Source: Candidatus Crickella equi (lineage in GTDB: Bacteria > Bacillota > Clostridia > Peptostreptococcales > Anaerovoracaceae). From it: 64,000 bases of DNA. The position numbers were made by a program, and so were the translations under genes. Below, piece by piece: positions 54,806-63,388 of the stretch; the first letter of the stretch is position 1, and each line of letters opens with the position of its first letter. The notes under the pieces are model-generated. The model was not told the origin of the DNA. It worked only from the letters and a program-made list of their open reading frames with translations, and ran no database searches. The stretch spans positions 1 through 64,000 of the forward strand of contig JAGHUP010000008.1 in the NCBI GenBank assembly GCA_018064755.1, in the 5' to 3' direction.

Positions 54806-56080
54806 ATGCGTGAAATGAAAGACAGTGGAATTGAATGGGTTGGAAATATTCCAAATGATTGGAGTGTTTTAAGAAACAAGTATAATTTCACTCTTGGGAA
54901 AGCATTGGTTGGCCAAAAGTGGAATGAAACTCAATTATTGTCATTAACTAAGAATGGCGTTAAGAAAATAGAAGATGGCGAGCAAACAGGAAAAGTTCCA
55001 GCTTCTCTTGCAACATATCAAAAAGTAAAAATAGATGATTTAGTAATGTGCCTTTTTGATTTGGATTGTTCGGCTGTTTTTTCTGGCGTAAGCAATTATG
55101 ACGGAATGATATCACCGGCATATAAATGCTTTAAATGCAAGTATCATATTTATCATAAATATGCCGATTATTATTTTAGAACAGTATTTATTGATAGAAA
55201 ATACAAAAGGTATTCAAAAAATGTAAGGTTTTCTATTACTGCGGAAGAATTCTTAAACTTGCCAATAGTAGTGCCTCCTATTTACGAGCAGAAGAAAATC
55301 TCATTATTTCTTGATTCCAAATGTGCTGATATCGACTCGCTTATCTCTGACATCCAATCCGAAATTAAAACACTTGAAGAATATAAGAAGTCTGTTATTA
55401 CAGAAGCTGTTACAAAAGGCCTGAATCCTGATGTTGAAATGAAGGGTAGCGGAATTGAGTGGATTGGGAAGATTCCGATTGATTGGGAGTGTATTCGCGG
55501 AAAGGATATCTTTGCTCAAAAATCAGATAAAGGAAATTCAAAGTCATTGACACTGTTGTCTCCTACGCAAAACTACGGAGTAATACCACAGGAACTTTAT
55601 GAAGTGTTGACAGGTTTTTCTGCTGTGAAACTGAATGAAAAGACAGATTTAAACTCCCTTAAAACTGTTCACAAAGGTGCATTTGTAATAAGCTTGAGGA
55701 GTTTTCAGGGGGGATTTGAATATAGTGACTATGAAGGTGTTGTGTCTCCGGCATACCAAGTGTTTTATCCATCAAAAAGTATTTATGACGGATACTACAA
55801 ACATCTTTTCAAAACTCAGATATTCATAGATAAAATGAATTGCTATACAATGAGTCTCCGAGATGGAAAGAATATAGCTTTTTCAGACTTTGGAAGGACA
55901 TACATTCCTGTGCCTTCTGTAGGAGAACAAAAGGTTATCGCGGACTATCTTGATGAAATATGCAGTGAGATAAACCGTGTTATTAAGGAAAAGAATAAAC
56001 AGTTAGAAACACTCGAAGAATACGAGAAATCGATAATTTATGAATACGTAACTGGCAAGAAAGAAGTGCCAGAAGGCTAA
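54806..56080 (+). CDS. hsdS: Type I specificity subunit
   Basis: 424 residues with two target-recognition domains (about 12-160 and 222-375), each followed by a conserved helix (EIKTLEEYKKSVITEAVTKG and QLETLEEYEKSIIYEYVTGK). Each half begins with SGIEWxGxIPxDW (residues 6 and 214). It starts two bases after hsdM. The recognition domains are more A/T rich than neighbours, in keeping with exchange. Confidence 0.93.
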   Translation: MREMKDSGIEWVGNIPNDWSVLRNKYNFTLGKALVGQKWNETQLLSLTKNGVKKIEDGEQTGKVPASLATYQKVKIDDLVMCLFDLDCSAVFSGVSNYDGMISPAYKCFKCKYHIYHKYADYYFRTVFIDRKYKRYSKNVRFSITAEEFLNLPIVVPPIYEQKKISLFLDSKCADIDSLISDIQSEIKTLEEYKKSVITEAVTKGLNPDVEMKGSGIEWIGKIPIDWECIRGKDIFAQKSDKGNSKSLTLLSPTQNYGVIPQELYEVLTGFSAVKLNEKTDLNSLKTVHKGAFVISLRSFQGGFEYSDYEGVVSPAYQVFYPSKSIYDGYYKHLFKTQIFIDKMNCYTMSLRDGKNIAFSDFGRTYIPVPSVGEQKVIADYLDEICSEINRVIKEKNKQLETLEEYEKSIIYEYVTGKKEVPEG

Positions 56081-56091
56081 GAAAGGCGAAT

Positions 56092-59058
56092 ATGAATAAC
56101 ATATTATCTGAAAAAGAATATCAGAAATATATCCTAGATAAATTAGACAACAATGGATATGTAATAAGACAGTCTATTGATTTTGATAGACTGTTTGCTG
56201 TGGATCGAGGAATGCTTATGAAATTCCTTGATGACACACAGCCTAAAACAATGACTGCGCTTCGTAAGGTTTATAAAGATAATACAGAAGAGACTATTAT
56301 TAACCTTATTAATTCCAAGGAAGTAGTAGATAGAGGTAGCAGACTGGATGTATTGAAACACGGTGTAGATATTTCAAATATGCACCTTGACTTAATGTAC
56401 ACAAAGCCGGCTACAGACTTTAATCCGGAGGCAACAAAACTATACGATAAGAACATCTTCTCAGTCGCAGAAGAAGTATGGGCGAGTGATGAAGAGAGAA
56501 TAGACCTCGTTATATTCTTAAACGGACTTGCTATAATGGCTTTCGAGCTGAAATGCAATGCTGCCGGCCAATCATACCAGGATGCCATCTATCAATTTAG
56601 AACACAGCGCAATCCAAAATCGAGACTGTTTAGATGGAAAGCCGGAGTTTTAGTTTCATTTGCTATGGACCTTGAACAGGTATTTATGACAACCAAACTG
56701 GAGAATGCATCAACATTCTTCTTGCCATTTAACATGGGTAAGGGTGAAGGTATTTATGCGGGTGCCGGTAATCCGCTGTTAAAAGATGAATATAGCGTCC
56801 ATTATATGTGGGACAATATCCTTCAGAAAGATTCGCTGATTGAGATCATCAGTAAGTTTATGTTCATCGAATATAAAGAGAAAAAGGATCCGGATACAGG
56901 CAAGACAACAAAGAAAGAAACAGTTATTTTCCCAAGATATCACCAGCTCGATGTAGTAAGAAAGTTGCTGGCTTCTGTTGTTGAAAATGGAACATCACAG
57001 AATTATCTTCTGCAACACTCTGCGGGCTCGGGTAAGACTAATGAGATTGCTTGGCTGGCACACAGATTGGCTTCGTTGCATGATGAGAATAACAACATTA
57101 TCTTCGACAATATCGTAATCTGCACAGATAGAGTTGTGGTAGATAGGCAGCTACAACAGGCAGTAATGGGAATTGAGCATAAGTCCGGACTAATCAGAGT
57201 TATGGACGATACGTGTACATCTGCAGACTTGGCAGATGCACTGAAAGGCAATACCAAAATCATTGGTACTACTATACAGAAGTTCCCGTACATTCTTAAT
57301 AGTGTTTCTAACCTAAACAAGAAGAACTTTGCAGTAATTATTGATGAAGCACATTCATCAACTGCAGGAAAGAATATGGCTGCCGTAACTAAATCATTGG
57401 GTTCAGGAGAACAGAACGATGATGCTACTGATATCCAAGATGTTATTCTTGGCGAGATACAGAAAACGGGTAAACAGAAGAATGTAGCGATGTTTGCATT
57501 CACAGCAACGCCAAAAGCAACAACAATCGAATCATTCGGAACCCTTAATACAAAGGGTCAGAAGGAAGCATTTCATATCTACTCAATCAAGCAAGCAGTT
57601 GAGGAAGGTTTTATTCTTGATGTTCTGCAAAACTATATCACTTATGATACGTACTTTAAGATCAATAAGGAGATCAAAGAAGACCCTGAAATGAAGACAG
57701 CATCTGCTAAGAGTCAGATTGCTAGGTTTGTTAAACTTGACGATACAAACATTGCTCAGAGGGTGGAAGTTATTATTGAGCACTTCCGTACTACCGTGTT
57801 GGATCAGCTTGATGGTAAAGCTAAAGCTATGGTAGTAACAAGCTCAAGAGCTGAAGCTGTTAAATACAGACAGGCATTTGAGAGATACATAGAAAGGAAA
57901 GAATATAAAAACATTCACGCCCTAGTTGCATTTTCAGGAAAAGTTTCTCTTGATGGAAATGATTATACCGAATCAGGTATGAATGGATTTCCAGAGAAGG
58001 ATTTACCAGCTCATTTTGATAAAGATGATTACCAGGTTCTGTTAGTTGCTGATAAATATCAGACTGGATTCGATCAGGCTAAATTGTGCGCAATGTATGT
58101 TCTGAAGAAGCTTTCAGGAGTTTCAGCAGTTCAAACATTGAGTAGATTAAATAGAATATATCCACCTTATGAAAAGAAAACCTTCGTTTTAGACTTTGTC
58201 AATTCATATGAGGATATTGAAGATGCGTTTTCAAAATACTATACAACTACGATACTTTCCAACTCGGTTAATCCTAATACGATATACGATATTGAATCTA
58301 AACTAGACGGTTATTATTTCTTAGACCCTAGTGATATAGAAGAGTTTAACAAACTCCTATATGCATATACTATGACAGATGCGGAGAAGAAAAAGTTAAC
58401 ATACTATCTTCAAAAAGCAAAAAACAGCATAGTATCAAAAAATACCAAGGATAAGCAAAAAGAAATAATAAAAACTATTAGACATTTCGTAAGATTCTAT
58501 GATTTCCTTATTCAAGTTTCGTGTTTTGAAGATTTAGAATTGCACAAAAAATATAATTTCCTTTCATATCTGCAGTCATATATTAAAATTGAAAGTGAAG
58601 GGCCTGGATATAATCTTAAAGGCAAGATTAAAGCAACGGGTTTTGTACAAAGCAAGACGGGAGAACATAATAAAGAACCACACTACTCTAACCCTGTTGT
58701 TAATCTTCCAGTAACTGATCAAATAAGTCTTACTCCTGATAAGATTGAAAAACTTTCACAGATAATTGCTGAGATTAATAGTAAGACTGGTAAAACATAT
58801 GATAATGATTTTGCAGTAAAATCCATGTTGCAAATAAAGGATATTATGTCAAAATCTGATTATCTAAAAACTAGTGCAAAGAATAATACTGAGAAAGACT
58901 TTGAATTTGCATACTATGATAATCTGGATGACGCATTGATAAAAGGCTTGGCACAAAATGAGGATTTCTTTACTTTGTTATTGAACAATGATTCTTTGAA
59001 AAAGGAAGTAATGGGTATTTTCACAGAAGAAATATATAAACTCTTAAGAGATGAATAG
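56092..59058 (+). CDS. hsdR: Type I restriction endonuclease subunit
   Basis: 988 residues. PD-(D/E)xK nuclease near the N-terminus (DLVIFLNGLAIMAFELK, about 139-156), SF2 translocase with Walker A HSAGSGKT near 309, DEAH near 416, FTATPK near 470 and motif VI QTLSRLNRIYP near 686. AAAGGCG site upstream. Complete, no frameshift. Confidence 0.95.
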   Translation: MNNILSEKEYQKYILDKLDNNGYVIRQSIDFDRLFAVDRGMLMKFLDDTQPKTMTALRKVYKDNTEETIINLINSKEVVDRGSRLDVLKHGVDISNMHLDLMYTKPATDFNPEATKLYDKNIFSVAEEVWASDEERIDLVIFLNGLAIMAFELKCNAAGQSYQDAIYQFRTQRNPKSRLFRWKAGVLVSFAMDLEQVFMTTKLENASTFFLPFNMGKGEGIYAGAGNPLLKDEYSVHYMWDNILQKDSLIEIISKFMFIEYKEKKDPDTGKTTKKETVIFPRYHQLDVVRKLLASVVENGTSQNYLLQHSAGSGKTNEIAWLAHRLASLHDENNNIIFDNIVICTDRVVVDRQLQQAVMGIEHKSGLIRVMDDTCTSADLADALKGNTKIIGTTIQKFPYILNSVSNLNKKNFAVIIDEAHSSTAGKNMAAVTKSLGSGEQNDDATDIQDVILGEIQKTGKQKNVAMFAFTATPKATTIESFGTLNTKGQKEAFHIYSIKQAVEEGFILDVLQNYITYDTYFKINKEIKEDPEMKTASAKSQIARFVKLDDTNIAQRVEVIIEHFRTTVLDQLDGKAKAMVVTSSRAEAVKYRQAFERYIERKEYKNIHALVAFSGKVSLDGNDYTESGMNGFPEKDLPAHFDKDDYQVLLVADKYQTGFDQAKLCAMYVLKKLSGVSAVQTLSRLNRIYPPYEKKTFVLDFVNSYEDIEDAFSKYYTTTILSNSVNPNTIYDIESKLDGYYFLDPSDIEEFNKLLYAYTMTDAEKKKLTYYLQKAKNSIVSKNTKDKQKEIIKTIRHFVRFYDFLIQVSCFEDLELHKKYNFLSYLQSYIKIESEGPGYNLKGKIKATGFVQSKTGEHNKEPHYSNPVVNLPVTDQISLTPDKIEKLSQIIAEINSKTGKTYDNDFAVKSMLQIKDIMSKSDYLKTSAKNNTEKDFEFAYYDNLDDALIKGLAQNEDFFTLLLNNDSLKKEVMGIFTEEIYKLLRDE

Positions 59059-59107
59059 ATATGTCATATAGAATTTGAGAATACTGAATTCTTTTAAAGG
59101 GGTAATT

Positions 59108-59774
59108 ATGGATACAAAAGGTGTTATATATATTCTTACAAATCCTGCGTTTTCCGGAATATGTAAAAATCGGATATGCAAATAACCTTGAAAAAAGAAT
59201 GAAGGATTTAAATAACAGTGAAGCTATACCGTTTGCGTTCAGAGCTTATGCTGTATATGAAGTAACTGAAAGACTTACAGACAAAAAACTTCATAGTATT
59301 ATTGATGCTCTTAATCCTGATCTTCGTAGCGTTGAAACATTTGATGGGAAGGAACGTAAAAGAGAATTCTATGCAATGAGCGCTGAAGAAGCATATTCTT
59401 TGTTAGAATGTATTGCTACAATAAGTGGCACCAAAGAACGTTTAAAGAGAATGAAACCAACAGGTCATGAAGTGCAGGACGAAAAGGAAGCTCTAGAAAT
59501 TGAAAACGACTCTAAGAGCCGACGTTCACCACTTAAGTTCAGTATGATTAACCTTAAACCAGGTGATCAAATTCTATTTAAAAATGATCCAGAAAGGGCT
59601 GCAACAATCGTCGATGATAGGCATATTTCTTACGATGGTGAAGTTATGAGCTGCACTGCTCTTGCTAGAAAATTCCTTGGACTGGACGAACATGCAATTG
59701 TTCCAGGAACAGATTATTTCACGTATGATGGCGTCGCTTTACCAGAGCTAAGATTAAGATTTGAGAAGGAATAG
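59108..59774 (+). pseudogene. T5orf172/GIY-YIG nuclease-like gene with RAMA domain, frameshifted
   Basis: From ATG 59108 (AAAGGGG site) the protein reads MDTKGVIYILTNPAF and then stops early. One extra T in the run at 59150-59153 explains it: without it the frame continues PEYVKIGYANNLEKRMKDLN, giving the VIYIL...YVKIGYA pattern of T5orf172/GIY-YIG domains. The C-terminal part (about residue 145 on) is RAMA-like (LKPGDQILF, YDGEVMSCTALARKFLG, GTDYFTYDGV). It lies 49 bases after hsdR and may act with it. True mutation, phase change or a base-call error are all possible. Confidence 0.72.
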
Positions 59775-59783
59775 TAAGTAATC

Positions 59784-60158
59784 ATGACCAATTATTCAAT
59801 TCGTGCTAAGGAGCAATGGGGTGATACCCCTGAATATAGGGAATGCGCTGAGAAGACGAAGAATAGGACTGACGCTCAGGAACGAGAAATCGCTGATGGG
59901 CTCATGAGTATTTTCGTTGGTTTTGGGCAGATGATGGACTGCGATGTGGCTGATGAGAGGGTTCAGAGCCAGGTTAAGAAGTTGCAGGATTATATTTCAG
60001 AGAATTATTATAAGTGCTCGGATGAAGTTCTTGGTGGACTGGGCAAGATGTATGCTGCAGGTGGCGAGTTCACTGAGAATATTGATAAGGCAGGTGGAAC
60101 TGGTACGGCTGTGTTCGCTGCTAGGGCGATAGAGGTGAAAATCGGTTCTGAAATGTAG
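59784..60158 (+). CDS. Orphan TipAS antibiotic-binding domain
   Basis: 124 residues matching the C-terminal TipAS domain of MerR-type TipAL (KEQWGDTPEYRE, LQDYISENYYKCSDEVLGGLGKMY, FTENIDKAGG). The MerR DNA-binding half is absent. The last residues, IGSEM, and the stop are encoded by a 21-bp tandem repeat, so the native C-terminus may have been replaced. It follows the T5orf172 gene by nine bases. Confidence 0.8.
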   Translation: MTNYSIRAKEQWGDTPEYRECAEKTKNRTDAQEREIADGLMSIFVGFGQMMDCDVADERVQSQVKKLQDYISENYYKCSDEVLGGLGKMYAAGGEFTENIDKAGGTGTAVFAARAIEVKIGSEM

Positions 60159-60187
60159 GAATTCGGTTCTAGATTGTTCGATTTCGT
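60141..60187 (+). repeat. Family-4 tandem repeat, copy 1
   Basis: About two and a half units of a 21-bp repeat (core AATGTAGGAATTCGGTTCT). It covers the end of the TipAS gene. Second copy at 61157-61210. Confidence 0.75.
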
Positions 60188-60199
60188 GAATAAGATATG

Positions 60200-60238
60200 A
60201 TAGCCTTTTTGCACAATGTGCAGGGAGGCTATTTTTTA
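60200..60238 (+). terminator. Terminator after TipAS
   Basis: ATAGCCT (60200-60206) pairs with AGGCTAT (60226-60232), inner GCAC/GTGC, then TTTTTT. Confidence 0.85.
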
Positions 60239-60295
60239 TATGTATTTAAGTTGCAGAGTGGTAGCGTATATGATACCATTCAGAAAGGAGGACGA

Positions 60296-60304
60296 ATGTC
60301 ATAA
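60296..60304 (+). other. Two-codon reading frame before hicB
   Basis: AAAGGAGG followed by ATG TCA TAA; the stop begins the TAAGGAG ribosome site of hicB. Could be a minimal regulatory ORF or a remnant of a deleted hicA. Confidence 0.35.
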
Positions 60305-60316
60305 GGAGATTAAATC

Positions 60317-60646
60317 ATGAAGTATCCATATTTTACATATCAGTTGGAGACTGCGGATGGCTATGTCTGGGCTGCAGAGAGCTTGGTGCTTAACGGATGT
60401 GTTGCTCAGGGCCAAAACGTAGAAGTTGCAGTTCGAGAGCTCGAGACGAACGAGGCAACTTGGCTTGATGCTGCGAAGGAGCATGGTGTTGCGATTCCGG
60501 ATAATCGTGTTCAGAAGTATAGTGGAAAGATATCTCTTAGGATTCAGCCATCAGAACACCGCAAAGCAGCTGTAAAGGCTAAGCTGGAGGGCATTAGCCT
60601 TAATCAATATCTCTGCGATGCAATAATCAAGAGAAATGCAGAATAA
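60317..60646 (+). CDS. hicB: HicB-family antitoxin, orphan
   Basis: 109 residues. N-terminal HicB domain (YPYFTYQLETADGYVW) and C-terminal ribbon-helix-helix (GKISLRIQPSEHRKAAVKA). No hicA toxin gene is next to it. ATAAGGAG lies upstream of the ATG. Confidence 0.82.
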   Translation: MKYPYFTYQLETADGYVWAAESLVLNGCVAQGQNVEVAVRELETNEATWLDAAKEHGVAIPDNRVQKYSGKISLRIQPSEHRKAAVKAKLEGISLNQYLCDAIIKRNAE

Positions 60647-60658
60647 TTAATGCCCAGA

Positions 60659-60667
60659 TGCTATAAT
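60659..60667 (+). promoter_or_regulatory. Extended -10 of the GNAT gene, leaderless
   Basis: TGCTATAAT, six bases before the ATG at 60674. Confidence 0.6.
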
Positions 60668-60673
60668 AAACAT

Positions 60674-61156
60674 ATGAATAAGCATTACACATTTCGATAT
60701 GCGACGGAGCAGGATGTTCCGCTAATACTGGATTTCATCAAGCAGCTGGCTGAGTATGAGAAGCTGGGAGATGAGGTTGTGGCGACGGAGGAGCTACTCG
60801 AGGAGTGGCTGTTCGACAAGAAGGCAGCTGAGGTTATCTTCGCTCTTGAGGGAGAGAAGGAGGTCGGTTTTGCGCTGTTCTTCCACAATTTCTCGACGTT
60901 CCTGGGAAGGGCCGGCGTCTATCTTGAGGATCTGTTCGTAAAGCCTGAGTATAGGGGCCGTGGATATGGCAGGGCGCTGATTGCTGAGCTCGCGAGGATT
61001 GCGGTGGAGCGCGGCTGCGGCAGGCTGGAATGGTGGTGTCTGGATTGGAATGCGCCGAGCGTTGAGTTCTACAAGAAGCTGGGCGCGGAGCCTATGGAGG
61101 ATTGGACAGTGTATAGGATAGCTGGCGCGCGATTGAAAGAGCTAGCTGAGGAGTAA
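60674..61156 (+). CDS. GNAT acetyltransferase (diamine acetyltransferase-like)
   Basis: 160 residues. Acetyl-CoA loop VKPEYRGRGYGRALIAEL near residue 91 and the SSAT-like WWCLDWNAPSVEFYKKLGA near 123 suggest a polyamine/diamine acetyltransferase. No ribosome site; the -10 places transcription at the ATG. A family-4 repeat starts at its stop. Confidence 0.88.
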   Translation: MNKHYTFRYATEQDVPLILDFIKQLAEYEKLGDEVVATEELLEEWLFDKKAAEVIFALEGEKEVGFALFFHNFSTFLGRAGVYLEDLFVKPEYRGRGYGRALIAELARIAVERGCGRLEWWCLDWNAPSVEFYKKLGAEPMEDWTVYRIAGARLKELAEE

Positions 61157-61210
61157 ATGTAGGAATTCGGTTCTGAAATGTCGGATTTCGTTTCTGGATT
61201 GTTCGATTTC
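61157..61210 (+). repeat. Family-4 tandem repeat, copy 2
   Basis: Three units of a 21-bp repeat, starting directly after the GNAT stop; the second unit is AATGTCGGATTTCGTTTCTG and one more base. Confidence 0.75.
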
Positions 61211-61261
61211 ATTTTTGTATTATAGTACCCTTCTTATATATTAAGTAAGGAGGGTATTTAA

Positions 61262-61299
61262 TATGTCGAATTGACATTATGTCTATATCGACATATAAT
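61262..61299 (+). promoter_or_regulatory. Promoter and operator of the toxin-antitoxin pair
   Basis: Perfect TTGACA (61271-61276) - 17 bases - TATAAT (61294-61299). Four ATGTC/GACAT half-sites alternate at 61263, 61273, 61279 and 61290, covering both elements; the outer pair extends to TATGTCGA/TCGACATA. The toxin ATG is only four bases after the -10. Confidence 0.75.
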
Positions 61300-61303
61300 A
61301 ACT

Positions 61304-61660
61304 ATGGAAGTAGTATTTTACAAAGATGCTAAGGATAAGGAACCGGCCAAGGAATTCCTTGAGAAACTATCAGGTGAAGATAGAGCCAAAATGGTCAAAT
61401 CGATTGAACTCCTCGCGGCGAAAGGTAATGAACTACGTAGGCCGCAGTCTGCGGCGTTAAGGGATAAAATATTAGAACTGCGTTGTTCTGGTAAAGATAA
61501 CCAAATTAGGATTCTGTACTTCTTCTTCGTTGGTGATATGGCGGTTCTTTCTCATGGGTTTATTAAGAAGACAGATAAGGTTCCTGATAAGGAAATAGAT
61601 ACAGCTATTGCTAATAAGAAGGACTTTGAGAGGAGGTTTAAGAATGTTGACAACGTTTGA
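61304..61660 (+). CDS. higB: RelE/HigB-type (Gp49-like) toxin
   Basis: 118 residues. MEVVFYKDAKDKEPAKEFLEKL and the LRDKILELRCSGKDNQIRILYFF core, then HGFIKKTDKVP, match phage-derived Gp49/HigB toxins that cleave mRNA on the ribosome. ATG 61304 is chosen over upstream options because the promoter overlaps them. It overlaps the antitoxin gene by 17 bases. Confidence 0.88.
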   Translation: MEVVFYKDAKDKEPAKEFLEKLSGEDRAKMVKSIELLAAKGNELRRPQSAALRDKILELRCSGKDNQIRILYFFFVGDMAVLSHGFIKKTDKVPDKEIDTAIANKKDFERRFKNVDNV

Positions 61661-61922
61661 AGAATTTCTAAATGAACAGTTAAAGGATCCTGAATTCGCT
61701 AAGGAATACAACGCAATTAAACCTGAACTAGATTTCTCTATTATGCTGTATGAGGCAAGAAAGAAAAGAGGCTTAACTCAAGCTGAGTTAGCTGAAATCA
61801 GCGGGGTAAATCAGGCAAATATTAGTCGTATAGAACGTGGAGATAGGTTGCCTAATATATATACCTTACAGAAAATTGCTAATTCCCTTGGACTGCAACT
61901 AGCGCTGATTCCAATGGATTAA
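61644..61922 (+). CDS. higA: XRE-family antitoxin
   Basis: 92 residues with a helix-turn-helix (GLTQAELAEISGVNQANISRIE near residue 43). ATG 61644 has a GAGGAGG site. The toxin-first order is that of higBA. It likely binds the GACAT array upstream. A family-3 repeat starts at its stop codon. Confidence 0.9.
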   Translation: MLTTFEEFLNEQLKDPEFAKEYNAIKPELDFSIMLYEARKKRGLTQAELAEISGVNQANISRIERGDRLPNIYTLQKIANSLGLQLALIPMD

Positions 61923-61923
61923 A

Positions 61924-61946
61924 AATGTACCTGTTAGGAACGGGCT
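61924..61946 (+). repeat. Family-3 repeat, copy with one change
   Basis: AATGTACCTGTTAGGAACGG and GCT; T replaces C in the first arm. TGGTACAAT (61950-61958), an extended -10-like sequence for the next gene, follows. Confidence 0.8.
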
Positions 61947-61978
61947 ATGTGGTACAATTGGGTAACTGAGGAGAGGAT

Positions 61979-62608
61979 ATGGCAGATATTAATAAGACGA
62001 TTAAGTCTCTTGAATATAATGGTTACACGGTCAAGCGGTTCGACTCCGCGGAAGCGGCCGCTGAGTGGCTCGATGAGGTGATTGATGGTGCTGTTGTTGG
62101 TTTTGGTGATTCCAAGACTATCATCAAGATGGAGCTGTATCGCCGTCTTCATTCTCACAATAAGTGCTACGATCCTAACCAAAGCCGTGGAAATGAGGAC
62201 GTGTTCCACGAGCTGGGCCGTCGTGCGATGGTCTGCGATGTGTTCCTGACGTCGGTGAATGCGATGAGCGAGACGGGTGAGATGGTCAATATTGATGGCA
62301 CTGGCAACCGTGTCGCGGGATCGCTGTTCGGTCACAAGGTGATATATTTCATTGTGGGCACTAACAAAATCGAGCCGTCTCTGGACGCAGCTCGAGAGAG
62401 GGCGAGAAACTACGCCGGTCCTATGAATGCGCTGAAGTACGATCTGCCGACTCCGTGCGTTGCTCACTACAAACAAACCGGCGAATACAAGTGCTTCGAC
62501 TGCAATTGCCCTGAACGCATCTGCAATGCCGAAGTAATCTACAGAAAGAGAATGTCATATCTCGACGACGCTATTGTTGTCCTGATTGACGAAGAACTTG
62601 GATTCTAA
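61979..62608 (+). CDS. LUD-domain protein
   Basis: 209 residues of the LutC/YkgG-like LUD family (GFGDSKTIIKM near residue 42, DVFLTSVNAMSETGEMVNIDGTGNRV near 87). A C-terminal Cys-rich stretch CFDCNCPERIC near 173 could hold a metal. Exact substrate unknown. GAGGAGAGG precedes the start; the stop is followed at once by a family-2 repeat. Confidence 0.88.
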   Translation: MADINKTIKSLEYNGYTVKRFDSAEAAAEWLDEVIDGAVVGFGDSKTIIKMELYRRLHSHNKCYDPNQSRGNEDVFHELGRRAMVCDVFLTSVNAMSETGEMVNIDGTGNRVAGSLFGHKVIYFIVGTNKIEPSLDAARERARNYAGPMNALKYDLPTPCVAHYKQTGEYKCFDCNCPERICNAEVIYRKRMSYLDDAIVVLIDEELGF

Positions 62609-62661
62609 TGCAACAGCGGGTCAGACCTAAATTGCAGAATTGCAACACGGGGACAGACCTG
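62609..62661 (+). repeat. Family-2 repeat, copy 4
   Basis: TGCAACAGCGGGTCAGACC at the base after the stop, inner TTGCA/TGCAA hairpin, end GGGGACAGACCTGG. The ribosome site of the next gene (GGAGG) is made with its last bases. Confidence 0.85.
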
Positions 62662-62671
62662 GAGGAATATA

Positions 62672-63388
62672 ATGAATAAGTTAATTAAAATCTTTACAAT
62701 ACTGATGGTAGCGGTGATGACTGTGGGCCTGGCGGCGTGCGGGGCGACTGAGACTGCCGAGACGGGTGATCCGCTGTCCAATGATCCATATAGATGGAAT
62801 AAGATATTCAAGGAGTATCGCGACGATGCTGATGTGAATCAGTTGGTGTTCGTGGCTGGAACAGAAGGCTCCGAGGCCGAAATGTTCCTGTACGTGAAAG
62901 ATCCATCAGACAATACGTGGAACCGTGAACTCGAGACTCGTTGCTTTGTTGGCAAGAATGGAATCGGCGACGCTAGCTACTGTGCGAATATCACTCCGGA
63001 AGGTGTGTATGGCGTGTCCACGGCATTTGGCATCAAGAAGAATCCGGGAACGAGCATGGAGTACGTGGATTTCAATGATTCGGACCTGTACTGCTGTGGC
63101 TGTCAGGACTCTGAGTATTACAATCAGCTGATTGATGCGAAGAAGACGGGACACAAGGACTGCGAGGGTGAGCATGTGATTGATTTCTCTCCTGAGTATA
63201 ACTACGGTATGTTCATTGATTACAATAGTGAGAACGATCCCGAGGAGGACTATGCGATATTCTTCCATTGTGAGGGAATGAAAGAGTTCACTGGCGGATG
63301 TATTGCTGTTCCTGAGTACGCAATGAAGCAGATTTTGCAGAAATGCGATTCGAATGTCAAAGTCTGCATATATCGTCGCGGCGAATAA
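62672..63388 (+). CDS. Lipoprotein with YkuD-like (L,D-transpeptidase) domain
   Basis: 238 residues. Lipoprotein signal with lipobox LAAC (Cys23). The C-terminal part FFHCEGMKEFTGGCIAVPE matches the YkuD signature (H...T/S-x-GC), so Cys near residue 212 is the likely nucleophile. A role in cell-wall cross-linking or remodelling is inferred. GGAGG is upstream. Confidence 0.82.
   Translation: MNKLIKIFTILMVAVMTVGLAACGATETAETGDPLSNDPYRWNKIFKEYRDDADVNQLVFVAGTEGSEAEMFLYVKDPSDNTWNRELETRCFVGKNGIGDASYCANITPEGVYGVSTAFGIKKNPGTSMEYVDFNDSDLYCCGCQDSEYYNQLIDAKKTGHKDCEGEHVIDFSPEYNYGMFIDYNSENDPEEDYAIFFHCEGMKEFTGGCIAVPEYAMKQILQKCDSNVKVCIYRRGE

Noticed and set aside
60141..61210. CRISPR array from the 21-bp tandem units
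   Set aside because: Units are directly adjacent without spacers, and no cas genes are in the window.
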